From positions 496,001 through 560,000 of the forward strand of contig WION01000006.1 in NCBI GenBank assembly GCA_015039365.1: a stretch of 64,000 nucleotides of DNA. The letters are read 5' to 3'. Positions within the stretch are counted from its first letter, which is position 1; the number at the start of each line of letters is the position of its first letter. The notes under the pieces were generated by a model. It made no database searches. It saw only the letters and a list, made by a program, of their open reading frames with translations, and was not told the DNA's origin. Shown here in pieces: positions 10,106-22,507 of this stretch. The position numbers were made by a program, and so were the translations under genes. Origin of the DNA: Amanita rubescens (Eukaryota; Basidiomycota; Agaricomycetes; Agaricales; Amanitaceae).

Positions 10106-13100
10106 ACGCGCCTCCAACGACACTGACCGAAGAACAATGTAACACAACCTCTGATGTAAAGTACAAAGATTCAAACTTAAATATTGAATGCATCATGTAC
10201 GAACTCAGAGGGTTGGAACATAAGTGGAGAAACAAAAAAATAACGACAAAAAAAGATAAATTGATAACATGGCAAGGACCCTGGATGGTGAGAAGGATAT
10301 GGGAACAACCGGAGGAAGTGGCGGTACAAAGCCTAAAACAGTGGGTGCATAAAACAAGAGAAAATGAAGCGACGGCAGAGACAGTGAATGTACTGAATGG
10401 GATGACGGAAGAAAACGTGTTGTGGCACTTACAAAACCTTAAATGGAAAGAACGCTATATACAGGGAAAAGGAAAAAACCAAATGACGGTCAGCAGGACG
10501 ATCACCACCTTAGACACCTTCCAAAGGCATAAGGCGGAAATACTTATAGACTCGGGGTGTACGGGATCCTGTATTAACGAGAACTTCGTACGAAGACACA
10601 ATATTAATACGTGACACCTAGACCGACCCATCCCCGTGTACAACGCTGACGGTACACCTAACTTGGGAGGAACATTAAAGGAAATGGTACAACTGAGGGT
10701 GCAGATTGGAGCTCACTACGAAGTCTTTGAATTCGGAGTGTCAATGCTCGGAAAGGTCGACATATTCTTGGGACATGATTGGTTAAAATGTCATAACCCA
10801 ATCGTGGATTGGAAAAAAGGCTCACTCCTCATGAAACGCTGCCCAGGTGACTGCCATATAGACGAAAAGGATGAGGAAGGAATAGATACAGAAGGCGATG
10901 ATAAGACCGGTGGAACACACGAGTGGGAGGAAGGTGATAGACTGATAGTGGTGATGGAGGAAGAGACAGAAGGATGGGAATTGAGAGCGTATGCAACCAC
11001 GGCGACTGAAATAGCAGCAGCAAATCAAACGAAATGTGATACGAAGGATATCATACCCGCCCACTACTTAAGTCACTGAGAAGTATTCGAAAAGGAAACA
11101 TTTGATGAATTACCAAAAAGGGGAAGATGGGATCACGCGATTGAATTGATACCAGGCACAAAGGCTGTAGATTGCAAGATTTACCCACTGAATAAAGAAG
11201 AGCAAACCCAATTGGACGAGTTCCTGAAGGAGAATCTAGAAACTGGATGGATAAGAATGAGCAAATCCCCAATGGCCTCACCTTTCTTTTTCATTAAAAA
11301 GAAAGACGGAAAGCTGAGACCGGTACAGGATTATCGGAAACTAAACGAGATGACAATAAAAAACTGATACCCATTACCACTGATATCGGAATTGATAGAC
11401 CAACTCAGCCACGCTCGGGTATTTTCGAAAATGGACATCAGGTGGGGGTACAATAATGTATGGATAAAAGAAGGAGATGAGTGGAAGGCAGCATTTAGGA
11501 CGAATCGAGGACTATTCGAACCGTTGGTGATGTTCTTTGGACTCACGAATTCGCCGGCTACATTCCAAACAATGATGAACGACATATTCCGTGAGGAGAT
11601 AGCAGAGGGATGGGTGGTGATATATATGGATGATATATTGGTGTACTCCAAGGATGAAGAGATGCACAAGCTACATGTAAATAGAATCCTGAAAAAGTTG
11701 AAAGAACACAAACTATCGTTGAAAGCAGAAAAATGTTGGTTCGACCAGAAAACGATTGAATTTCTGGGATTGATAATATCGCACGATTTGATACGCATGG
11801 ATAAAGCCAAAGTCCGAGCGATATTAGACTGGCCGCAACCAACAAACAAACGAGAACTTCAGCAGTTTTTAGGATTCGTGAACTTTTACTGAAGATTTGT
11901 AAAAGGATTCGCAAAAATAGCCAAAGCACTCACACAACTAACAGGGAAGGAAGTATGGATGTGGACAGTGTTACAGGAGGAAGCGTTTATGGGACTAAAG
12001 ATGAGGATTGGGGAAGAAGTAGTGTTAGCGATACCATCAGATAAAGGGAAATACAGGGTGGAGACCGATGCATCAGACTTTGCCATGGGAGCAGTATTGT
12101 CTCAACAACAGGAAGATGGCATGTGGAGACCGGTAGCGTTTATCTCAAAGTCACTCAATCCCGCCGAACGAAATTACGAAGTTTACGACAAGGAATTGTT
12201 AGCTATCATGCACGCTTTATATGAATGGTCTCATTACCTAAAGGGGACGGAGGAACAAATCGAGATTCTGACGGATCATCAAAATTTGACTTACTTCTGA
12301 AAACCCCAGAACATCAATCAAAGACAAGCGAGATGGGTATTAGACTTGCAGGAGTACAATTTCGTCCTGAAACACAGACCAGGGAAAGCCAACACGAAGG
12401 CTGATGCCTTATCTAGGAGAGCGGATCATGATAAAGGGGAAACTGATAATGAAGGGACGACATTATTAAAGGAAGAATGTTTTATAAGAGTGTGGGAGGA
12501 GGGAGATGATTTGTATAAAATGGAAAATGAGCTGAGAAAGATAAGTCCATGTCAATGGGAAGAGAAAATTAGAAAGGTGGTGGAAAATAAAGAAGATGGA
12601 TGGCAAGTGCGAGACGAGGGTTGAATAGAGCGGCGGAAAACATGAGGAAACAATATGATAAAAAGAAACAAACAGTGCAAAATTACCAGAAAGGGGACAA
12701 AGTTTATATTAGTGCTCAAAACCTTCCCTCGTTACGAACGACTAAAAAGCTGGACGGGAAATTTGTAGGACCTTACGAAGTGTTAGAGAAAGTGGGAGTG
12801 GCGGCCTACCGAATCAAGATACCAGCGTCATGGAAAATCTATAATGTATTTAACGAAGCGTTATTAAAACCACACGTATCCGCCAAGTTCCCCCGACAGA
12901 AAGCACAGGAGAAGGAATGGGAAAGGAGAAAAGAGGAGGATTATACGAAGCGAGATGAAGAGTTTGAGGTGGATGAGGTGATAGATAGCAGGCAGAGGAC
13001 ACAAAAAGGAGCGCGAACGGGGAGGTTAGAATACTTGGTGAAGTGGAAGGGATACCTGAATGAAGAAGCCACTTGGGAACCGGCTGATAACCTCGAGAAT

Positions 13101-13370
13101 GCCCATCGCAAGGTACAAGAGTTTCATAAACAAAAACTGAACGCACCACGCCCTTTAGCGATGCCCGCCAAGTTCTTTCAAAGGTATCATAACTACACGG
13201 ATCCGATTGTGTCACGGAAACTGTTTGGATGGGAGGACGGAAAGTTTGATGAAGGTTATCTCAAGAATATGAATAAGAAATGGGCGGAGTGGAAACACAT
13301 GCGAAAGATGGCCGAAGAGAAGGATGATGATGATTCTCGGGACGAGAATCTTAATGAGGGGGTGATGTAA
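10102..13370 (+). pseudogene. Gypsy A pol: protease, RT, RNase H, chromodomain; integrase core deleted
   Basis: Protease motif LIDSGCTGSCI (about 10547), RT with [22 protein letters not shown] and the YMDD box (about 11628), RNase H with ETDASDFAMGAVL and DKELLAIM, then the connection domain ending [10 protein letters not shown]. In-frame TGAs at 10612, 11077, 11365, 11890 and 12298 each replace a residue that is usually Arg in this family (for example N-R-YPLPLI, FY-R-RF, YF-R-KPQN). From about 12600 the frame changes and sequence jumps straight to the integrase C-terminal region (NMRKQYDKKK, KGDKVYISAQNL) and a chromodomain (LEYLVKWKGYLNEEATWEP). The HHCC and DDE integrase parts are absent. 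The product cannot integrate DNA on its own. Confidence 0.9.
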
Positions 13371-13613
13371 CGACCGATATTTCATTTCATTTCATTTTCT
13401 TTTTTATTTACAGGATATTCCCACGCTTACCTAAGAATTCCGCGGGATGATGGCGTGAGAGAAACCAGTCAGAGTATATATATCGATGTCTGCCTATGTA
13501 TTCCTTAGCCTTACGATTGTTTCTGTCATCCATAGACGCAATCTAGTCTCACTTCTCTTTCACGCATTCGATCTCGAGTGTCTTAGTGGTTGTGTCTGGA
13601 TCACCTCCTAACA
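13366..13613 (+). repeat. Gypsy A 3' LTR
   Basis: 248 bp, seven differences from the 5' LTR. At five sites the 3' copy keeps CG where the 5' copy has TG or CA; at two it is the reverse. Confidence 0.95.
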
Positions 13614-13721
13614 CTGACAAGTTGACATCTCAGGAAAAATGGGACATTCCACTTGATCTTGCCTAAGGATCCTCTGTTGAGACCCTCCCAATGTTTATCT
13701 TTGTTATGTGTGATTCCAAAT

Positions 13722-14787
13722 CAAAAAAAGCGCCACAGAAAGATCTTGTTTTGGTGGAGATATGGCTGCTCATTGTGGCAGACAGTGAGCACACCAATTT
13801 TATTTGTGGCTGATTGGTACATACTATTTGCATTCTGACATTCCAAATACCTTCCTATATGCCTAATGGAGACATACCAAAAAAAGTGCCACACAAATAA
13901 CCAGTATTGGTGGAGATATTGTCATTTCTTGCTCCTCACCGTTGTCAACAGTGAGCAAGACATGTTGCATTCTAATGGAAACCTGTTGCATTTTTTACAT
14001 TCTAACATGGTGGATAGGTGCATATACATATAAGGAATAAGTTCCAAAAGAAGCGCCACAAAAATATTCAGTATTGAAGGAGATATTGCAATTTCTTGCT
14101 GCTCATCATCATGAACAGTGAGCAGATATTTCCCAAAATGGCAAGTCCGAAGGGTGCTATTTCCATTTTTGGAAACCTGCCACAGCATCCAAAAGCGCAC
14201 ATTACATTATCAATTTCCTTTTTAGGAAATTTGACCCTGAAAATCAATCAGTGAATATCTCAATGAGATCAACACCAAACACTGTCATACAACCACATTT
14301 AGAAAGCCACTGACAAGGCTACACAATTGATCGACCCTGAGATTATGTAATCATTTCTTTTTTAGGCAATGCAACCCTGAAAATAAATTAGTGGATATCT
14401 CAATCAAATTCCAAAAACGGTAAACTTGCCTAATTTGGAAATTAGCTATATTACCAAATAAGGCAAATGTCTCAAACATGTACAAATATATCCCCCCCAC
14501 CTTCTAGAAATGGCAATCTGGGTGTGGGAAACCAGACTTGTGGAATTTAGCTGTCTTACCAAATAAGGCAAATGTCTCAAACATGTACAAACACCTTCAC
14601 CTCCTTCCAAAAATGGCAATGGGTCGGTGTGTGGGAAAATGGACTTGTAAAACTTAAGATAACACCTATTTGTCTTGTACATTTATTCATGAAAGCCCTA
14701 TTAGCTGAAAAACCCCCTCTATCGGAGAAGGAGGGGCATGTGACATCCCTGTCTAATTAAAGTTTTTCGGTGGGCTTATCAGGTGAT
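13722..14787 (-). repeat. Right inverted arm of the long-TIR element
   Basis: Reverse complement of the left arm with scattered substitutions. It is about 180 bp longer because of an extra block near 13870-14060 that repeats the GCCACA...GGAGATATTG...TTGCTGCTCA module. Confidence 0.75.
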
Positions 14788-15573
14788 CCATTGGTCACAC
14801 TCTGATATCTGTGATGTAATCTGCCATTGCTACTGTGTCTTATCTACCCTGAGACAGCTGGTAGCTTTTGGCAAATCTTATACTGTAGCTATTGCCCAGA
14901 ATTGTAATACTTATTTTTCCTAATCATGATATTGTAGCCTCTTATGTACATTCATTTGTCAGATAGTCCCATGCTTGTGAAAGTGCCAATTCTGGGCTAC
15001 CTTGTGAAATCCACCAACCCTACTGTCCTTTATATCAGATTATTAATTGATATATCAGAGTTATATATATTATAGACTTTTTAGTTGTTATAAAGCTTTA
15101 TATACTCTTATCTATTTTCTGCTGTTTTCCTGATTAGTATATACTTTTCAGTTGTTGTAAAGCTTTATATACCCTTACTATTTCCAGCTGTTTTCCTGAT
15201 GTTAGATTAGCTTTCACAATCCTACTATGTATGTACACTTGGAATTATGGGCCACTGCTGTGCATGGCAGGTCCAAGGCCATTTGCTAGTATGTGTGTGT
15301 ATTTGGTAATGGAACTTCCCAGCACTTACCAAAAAGGATGGCAACTGGACGTGGGCTGCTGAGGTATATTTGTACATGTTGTGAACCGGGAAATGCCAGT
15401 ATCTTAATGGAGCATTACAAAAACTCATGCAACTTGCCAATTATAAGACCGAGCCTCATTTTCATTCGGCCTCGGAATAAGCCCATTATCACATTGTCAC
15501 CACATCCTTGAGTCATCCTTGCACCTGCTATGTAAGTCTCCCTCTGAACCCACACCTGGTTTGTCTTGTCGCC
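14788..15573. other. Non-coding stretch, nothing recognised
   Basis: AT-rich sequence. A short near-duplicate occurs around 15070-15200 (TTGTAAAGCTTTATATAC... and CAGCTGTTTTCCTGAT, each twice). No gene or element ends are visible. Confidence 0.45.
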
Positions 15574-15935
15574 TAAGAAGTATTTGCAAATATCTTGGGT
15601 TTGGCTCTATTTTGGAACATAATTATTGTGCCACCTTGATCACATGAATTTTCCAGAATTTTCAAGATTTTTTGGTAGCCTTTCAATTTTTCAACTTGAA
15701 GCATTTAAAAAAGTATTTTACAAATATCTTAAGTTTGACCTTGTTTTGGAACATAATTCTTGCACCACCTTGATCACATGATTTTTCCGGATTTTTCAAG
15801 ACTTTTTGGCAGCCTTTCAAATTTCTAACATGAAGCGTTTAAAAAAGAATTTTGCAAATATCTTGAGTTTGGCCTTGCTTGGCATGTTCATTTCCACACT
15901 ATTCTGATCACATGATTTTTCACAATTTTTTCAAT
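15574..15935 (+). repeat. Three tandem units of a dispersed ~133 bp repeat
   Basis: Units begin near 15574, 15706 and 15840. Each holds TTGCAAATATCTTGAGTTTGG, then GATCACATGATTTTTC, TTTTCAAGATTTTTTGG and ACATGAAGCGTTTAAAA in order (consensus by eye). Related copies occur at 32050-32290 (same strand) and 30795-30960 (opposite strand). Confidence 0.65.
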
Positions 15936-15967
15936 CTTTTTCCCACAGTCACATAATACTCTTGGCA

Positions 15968-16165
15968 AATGATAGTATTACAAATGAGACTACAAAGACT
16001 ACAAAGACTTCAAAAAGTGTGGACCCATTCCACAGAACAATTCCACAGGTGTGGAATCATTCCTCAAGGAATGGATCAGTAAAAAAAACTCTCAAAAATT
16101 TAGTATTACAAATTAGACTACAAAGACTACATTAAAAAGTGCGGATTCCACATTATTCTGTGTAG
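15968..16165. repeat. Direct repeat pair with small palindromes
   Basis: A ~75 bp block (TAGTATTACAAAT...AGACTACAAAGACTAC...AAAAAGTG) occurs near 15972 and again near 16100. Between and after the copies are ATTCCACA...TGTGGAAT palindromes. Origin unknown; the arrangement could be a degraded MITE. Confidence 0.45.
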
Positions 16166-16785
16166 AATGTGTGGAATTGGGGGGGAGTGCAAAGTCCTCC
16201 AAAAGTGCCAAAAGTAGACCCAGCCGAAAACCTGATGAGGAGGACTGGATAAGATAGTGGTGCCAGTACTGGTGGTTACAACCAGCACAGGCCTGCTGTG
16301 CATCTGAAGGGGTTTGGGAAGGTGGAAAGTGCTGTGGATGTGAAAGGTGAGTGGATTTTTAATTGCAGACATGCTTAGAACTTACTGTTCCAAAGACAGC
16401 ACTAGTACAATCACACCTGGAGCACTTAGATTGAGGAACAAGAGGAAAAAGAGGGTTTAATGACATATCTAGAGAGACATAAGGGTGGGCAGGAAGGGAA
16501 GATAAAGAAGGGTAATTTTTTTTGTTTGTTGATTATCTGGTGCTGTGTTTTGCCACAGGGGCTGGTGAGTGAGCTGGTGAGTGGAACATTGCTAAGGAGT
16601 ATTTATATTTTCAAGATTATACAACAGGTTCACGACATGAACAACAATGAACAGATCATGAACAACATGATGGGTAAATAAACATAGTGAGAATGAATGG
16701 GTGTTTCATCATCATGAACAGGAACATCTCAAGTTAAAGGGACATGTGTACAGACATGTATGTATGTACACAACATGAATAAATA
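16166..16785. other. Non-coding flank left of the copia LTR
   Basis: Only short unrecognised frames. A TGTATGTATGTACA-type run lies immediately before the copia LTR. Confidence 0.4.
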
Positions 16786-16947
16786 TGTGATGAAAATATA
16801 TAAAACTATATATTATAATAATAATATATTGTACATATTTTCTTATCTTATCATATCTAAGATAAAGATAATACAATCTTATCTATCTCCTTTAGTATAG
16901 ATTAAGTAGATATAAATACACTCAGATGCTTCCGTCTCTTTTCAACA
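16786..16947 (+). repeat. Copia 5' LTR (short)
   Basis: TGTGATGAAAATATATAAAAC... to ...TTTTCAACA, followed by TTGGTATACATTT, which resembles the tRNA-Met primer site TGGTATCAGAGC of copia elements. About 130 nt match the 3' copy at 62740. Confidence 0.65.
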
Positions 16948-16974
16948 TTGGTATACATTTATTAATAATATCAT

Positions 16975-18379
16975 GTATTCCACTTCAATCGTTTCACTCC
17001 GTTCCGATTGAGGGGGGGAGTTTACATCAAAGACGTTTGAAGAATACCTTAAAACCAATGGACTTACACATCAACTGAGCACACCACATATTCATCAACA
17101 GAATGGTCGTGCAGAAAGGATTAATAGAACACTTAGAGAGAGAAAAGTGAAGCAATGCGTCTACATGCTTCATGCCCACAGTCTTGGTGGTCTTTTGCGA
17201 TTGAAACATCCATACATATATACAATTGTACTCCACTTAGACGTACAGACTGGTCTACACCAGTACAAAACTTAACAAAGGAAAAACCAGACGTTTCATA
17301 CTTCAAAGTATTTGGATCCACTGCTTGGGTCTTTATCCCAAAAGAATTGCGCAAAAACAAGTTGTCTCCAAAATCAGAAGAGATGACATTTATTGGATAT
17401 GAACTGAATGCAAAAGCATACCACTTCATGACACATGATAACAAACTCATCATATCCACCCAAGCACAATTCAATGAATCCAAATTCCCTAGAGAGAGCA
17501 AAACTAAAGATATAGCAACCAAGAATCTTGATAAAATAAGGTCTTCTCAGGACTATGAAGAAGAAGATATAAACCCATTTATTGATTTAGATGAGAAAGA
17601 TACTAGGAAGACATTTCCAGATAGAAAGTCTTATTCTGGACCTAGTAGCAATGATGGATGATCCTTCTGATCATGATGGTTCTGATAAAGAATCTTTCAA
17701 ATCAGTTAAATCAGAAAAAGATGAGGATACCAAATCAAGGGGTGTTGAATCAGATCAACCTATTGACAAACCTCACTTGGATCTTGAAGATTCATATATA
17801 GGATCAAGAAGGAATAAAACTCCTTCTCCACCTCCTAGACCAAAGACTCATCAAACTAGAACAGTCAGAGATCCTGATATTCCACTTTGTCAATCTGATT
17901 GTCTCAGAGTTCCTGTTATTCAACCAGATAATACTTATGGAGATAAACCTATACTTGAGATAGAAAAAGAGATCTCAAATAAAGAAGATGTTATGTATGA
18001 TTTATTAAAAGACTTAGAAGAACAAAAATCTTCTTCTGATAAAGAAGTAGAAGATATTCTAAGATTTTGAATCACACATACTGCTACTAGCATATGTATC
18101 TTAGAAGAATATCACCAAAAGGCAATGAATACATGGACACAAAAAATAGTTAAAGAAAATGGTACAGAACTTATACATCATTTATTTGCACAGGCAATAT
18201 ATGCAAAAGATGATGATACTGTTCCATATGACTATAGAGACATTAGTAAAATGCACATCAATAATCCTTCAAACTATGAGAAATGGAAATTTTCCATGGA
18301 TGAAGAAATTAAATCATTAAACACAAGAAATATATGGGAACTAGCAGATCTTCCTCCTGGGAGAATGGCCATCAAATGT
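16975..18379 (+). pseudogene. Copia integrase C-terminal part, linker and RT start
   Basis: The integrase core is recognisable from SLRSD[stop]GGEFTS (second catalytic Asp) through HIHQQNGRAERINR (catalytic Glu) and WWSFAIETSIHIYN to FKVFGSTAWVFIPKE. A frameshift lies near 17150 in a GAGAGAGAAAAG run and another near 17650. Then comes an acidic, Ser/Asp-rich linker (to about 18070, ending in TGA), and the RT entry DEEIKSLNTRNIWELADLPPG. The stop inside SD-GGEF is TGA where related proteins have Arg. The frame breaks at 18380 at the hAT insertion and resumes at 52801. Confidence 0.85.
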
Positions 18380-18423
18380 TGATGGGTAAGGCATGGTGAC
18401 TAACATGACATTTAGTAACATAC

Positions 18424-18875
18424 TGTTATGAACTCGTTAATCTCAACCTAAGTTGCAGCGGCAACTCTAGTCACGATTACAAGTCTTAAGTCAAACGTTA
18501 AGATTACAAGTTCAATACTAAGTCAGAACGTTGACTTAGTATCTGAGGACGATTGTGGTTGACGAGTTTGTGAGTAAGATAATATTGCCTGACGACAATA
18601 AACAGCTAAGTCGAACTTAGGGTTCGACTCTAGAATACATGCGGTACTTATACTAGCAAGTACAATGAGACGTACTAATTAGTGAATAATGGTAAGTACG
18701 GAAGTAAGTATAAGGACGGCGTCATATGTGGAACAAGGGATGGTATAAGTAAGGAAACGAGCTTGTCCGTATGAATCGAGCATAAAGGAGACGACAAGTA
18801 AAGTAGGCATATAAAAATAAACATGTCCGACATATCATGTAAGCATAATGCGGGAGTCCGTACCGTGTTGTAACA
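18424..18875 (-). repeat. Gypsy C 3' LTR
   Basis: 452 bp, TGTTATGAAC at the + strand left end where the other copy has TGTTACGAAC. Same length as the partner at 28394. Confidence 0.95.
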
Positions 18876-18915
18876 CTAGCTCTCCCCTACGTTGTTGACC
18901 GCAACAACAAAACGT

Positions 18916-20673
18916 TCAAGTGTTTATATTGTGCATGGCGTCGTCGTCGTGCTGATAGCCGTAGTCGCCATATAGGTCGCAGGCGTCGTCGTCGGCTCCG
19001 TCGCACTGTCGTCCATTGACGCATGCCTGACACTGTGATGTGTGGTGCGCCTTCTTCTTTCCCTTCTTCTTCGGCTGATGAGGGCGGCGGCTAGTGGAAG
19101 CGGGGGTATTGGCGGTATTTGTGGTAGCTCGAGAACGTCCTTTCTTCTTAGTGGAAGGACCGGGCGTCGGATCGTGTCGGCGCGTGGGAGCGCGTGTAGA
19201 TAGAGTAGACACAGGAGGAACTGTAGTAGCGAGATGGTGATCCTCAGAGGCATGTTTACCTCAGCAGTGGATGCAGCGGTTGTAGCGGTGGGGGCGTTGG
19301 TTGGCGGCATTAGTCATACTGCGGGTCGTAGGTCGTCGAGAAGGCGGAGTGTCGTTTTGTCGAGTAGTGGGGACAGGAATATTCCAGACTCCGTGGCGAA
19401 TAACGGTGGTGGTTGGGGGTGATGCGGATCGAGGAGGAGGAGGAGCCTTCTTATCTCGTTTCGGTTCTTCCTCAATGAGATCGCCTGTTGTACGGATTCG
19501 GCGATGAAGATCGAGATCGCTGATCGCATTATTGATCTGCGCAATGTGGTCACTAGTGAGTTGATGCAAGGGAACTCCATCTGCGAATTCGGCTGTGGTC
19601 CATTCCGTGTCTCCTTGGATACTGGACAAGAGATCTCGGATCTTTCCGGTGAGGCACCAGATTTCTCTTGATTTACGATCTGTCTCCATAATGCATCTAG
19701 TTGCTCGGTGTCGGTCGGGTGTAGCTTCAGTAGCGCGAAACCAATGGTTGACAGCGATCCTGTTATTCTGATCATGAGGTTGTATTTTTATTCCAAACCT
19801 TTGGTCGTCAATGCTTTCTATAGCAAGGATGATATAGCGCTCGATGTCAGCCGTGAGAAGTCATCGTAATAGATCTATCGCCAGTTGATCTAGATTTCCT
19901 CCTTTCGGATGAACGTCTTCCCAATATAGTGACGTAACGTTTACAAACGTTTCAATTAAATCGGCACAGTGATAATTATACTGATCTCGGGCTTGACCGG
20001 CAAGGGTAGTGGCGGTTCGGAAATCCATGAGGAGTCGCCAGATTCGAGCTATCCTTTCTTGGTCAAAGATATCGACCTGTAATCTAGCGGCGTTACAGAT
20101 TAGAGTGACGCGGTCTCTAACCTTGGTGTAAGTAGTAATTCCGTGATAACTGAGATAGAGATCGGGGGTGGTTCGTACGACGGGGCCAGCCATATTGCGG
20201 TTAGTCCCATCTGTACCGTGACTCTGGTCGTTGCCTCGAATAGATTCGTTATGAGATTGAGTCGAAGCGTGACCGGCAAGTACCGTCTCTCTATGTAAGG
20301 TAACGCTAATGTCTTCAGCGTTTCTAGGTGGGATCGGTCGGCTATTGCGATCTTCCGTAATTCGTCCAGGTACAGCCAGAGTTTCTGATGTTCCGTGGTG
20401 GGTTTCCTGGATTTCGGTGGGAGTGATCGGGATCGTCTGAGACGAGGTTTGATTGGAAGATCCGTGGGGAACATCAACGAAGTCGTTCGGGTCAGCGTCT
20501 TCTTCGTCGGTGTCGGTGGTATGAAGAACGAGTCGAGGTCGGTGGGGTTCAGCGGAAGTGGTGAATCGGGTGTCGATAGTCTCTCCAGCATAGAATTCGG
20601 ACCAGGGGAAGTGCTGAATGGCGTCGGTGGTGTCGTTTCCATTCTGCATAGTAACTTGGTATGTGAATGGCAT
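18916..20673 (-). pseudogene. Gypsy C ORF3: post-pol protein with CX2CX3HX4H knuckle
   Basis: One frame of 585 codons starting MPFTYQVTMQNG just after the pol stop (20687), with in-frame TGA at 19861-19863 and 19261-19263. The N-terminal 150 residues are polar and acidic. The middle (YHGITTYTKVRDRV to WEDVHPKGGN) is helical-looking. A Pro/Arg/Thr-rich basic stretch follows. The motif CIHC[stop]GKHASEDH gives CX2CX3HX4H, and the end is an acidic Tyr-containing tail closing MHNINT. Gypsy B has a protein with the same layout at 59212-61419. I do not recognise the family. RNA or DNA binding is an inference from the knuckle and basic stretch. Confidence 0.7.
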
Positions 20674-22507
20674 CTTAGAGTTTCCTTCATCTTTTATATT
20701 CTAGAAGGAGGTCTTCCATATGCGTCAAGTTATTTTCTGGTTCCCATGTGTTTTCGCTGGTGTCATAGCCTTTCCACTTTACAAGAAATTGTAATTTCCT
20801 TCTAAACTTGCGATGTGCAAGCAGTGCTTCTACTTCGTATTCTTGTTCTCCTTCGATCAGATCGGGAGGGGGCCTCGTTTCTGTTGTTCCATGAAAGGAA
20901 GTTTCTTTGAACGGCGTTAGTAAGGCGGCGTGGAATACGTTATGAATTTTCCATTGTCTTGGTAGCGTGAGATGATATGTCACTGGTCCTAAGACTTCTT
21001 TAATGGAAAAGGGACCTTCTCGTTTAGGTGCAAGCTTTCTGCTCTGATAAGGAATCTTCAGGTTCCTAGACTCTAACCATACTTTGTCATTGACTTTGAA
21101 CGGTTTGGTCTTTCTCGTTGTTCTCTCCATCATCTTAGCTCATGCTAGATCATGTGCGGCGAGTGCTTCTTCTCGTGCGCGGAACAAGGAGTTGATGTGG
21201 TTATCGGCGGTTGGTGTATTTGTCTTATTTGAGACAAGGGGAAGTGCAACCGGGGATGTTCCATACATCAATTGAAAGGGCGATTGTTTCAATGCTTCAT
21301 GGGTGCGTGAATTATGCGCGAATTGTGCTATTGGTATCATCTTGTTCCAAGTATCTGGTTCATAGGCGCAGAATATTCGGAGATAAGCTTCTAATTCGGC
21401 GTTATATCGTTCCGTTTGTCCATCAGTCTGTGGATGGAAGGCGGTACTCATTTTGTGTTTGATCTTTAATGAGTCCATTATGCCGTTAAAGACATGTGAT
21501 GCGAACTGTGGTCCTCGATCGGAGATCATGACGTCGGGTAGACCGAAGTTTTTGAATACATTCCGAATGTAGAGGTCGGCGGTTTCGTCGGCGGTGATAG
21601 TTTTATTGCAAGGCATGAGAATTACTCCCTTTGTAAGTCCTTGATCGACCACGATAAAGATAGAATCAAAACCGTCACTTATGGGTAAGTCGGTTATGAA
21701 ATCCATAGTTATTTGTTGGAAGGGTCGGTGTGCGTGAGACTTGATTGGCATCAGAGGTGCGGCGGTAGGGTGAGTATTTGATTTCATTTGTTGACATGCC
21801 GTGCATCCGTCAATAAACTGTTTAACCATTTTAGACATTAATGGCCACCAGTAGTATTCCTTTAATAAGGCTAGTGTTTTGAAGAAACCGGGGTGTCCGC
21901 TTGTTGGTGATTCATGAAAATCTCTAATAATATCTCGGCGAAGATCGGTGTCAGGAGGGATAAAAGATTTCCCTTTGTATAGGATTAATTCGTCGTCAAG
22001 GGTCCAATCAGAAAGGGCTGTGCGTAAAGGCGGTGTTCCTTTTTCTTTTAGACATTTCTTGATTGATTGAGCGAATTCATCTTTGACAGTTATTTCTATT
22101 GCTCTGTCACGGAGATCTTCGGCGATTGTGCGAACAAAGAGTTCTTTTGGGAGCATCGTTATTAACTCTTCTGGTTCGTCTTTTGTCATATGATCGGGTC
22201 GGCGGGATAGAGCGTCCGCTATTATTAGTTTTGCTCCAGGGACGTGGGTTAATTTAATATTAAATCGAGACAAGTCGTTCCACCATCGTGCTTGGCGGTT
22301 CGTAAGCCGTTGCGGTTCTCGATAGTAGAGTAGATTCTTGTGGTCGCAGTGAATAATGACAGGGTGTTCTGCTCCTTCAAGTAGGTATCTCCATTCGTTG
22401 TAAAGAGCGTAGTAAATGGCGAATAACTCTCGGTCGTAGATTTGCCATCGTGTTTCAGTCGGTGTTAAAGCGTGGGATAGGTATCCGCATGGGTGTAAGT
22501 CGCCATT

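Larger units (their letters stand above)
8160..13613 (+). mobile_element. Gypsy A: chromovirus-type LTR retrotransposon lacking the integrase core
   Basis: Two 248 bp LTRs (TGTAACGA...CCTAACA) flank gag and pol. The target duplication is CTGAC at 8155-8159 and 13614-13618. The LTRs differ at seven positions by my alignment, all transitions at CpG sites. A purine tract (GAGGGGGTGA) precedes the 3' LTR. The coding region goes from gag to RT, RNase H and chromodomain, but the integrase zinc and DDE domains are missing through an out-of-frame deletion near 12600, so the element could only move with help. It sits in the centre of the long-TIR element. Confidence 0.95.
7147..14787. mobile_element. 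Long-TIR (foldback-like) DNA element, invaded by gypsy A
   Basis: Both ends carry the same sequence in inverted orientation, starting ATCACCTGATAAGCCCACCG at the left and ending with its reverse complement at 14787. The inverted arms run about 885 bp (left) and 1066 bp (right). Without gypsy A (8160-13613) the element is about 2.2 kb, with almost no unique centre. CCA flanks both ends and may be a 3 bp duplication, but it is too short to trust. No transposase is recognisable. The superfamily is unassigned. Confidence 0.75.
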
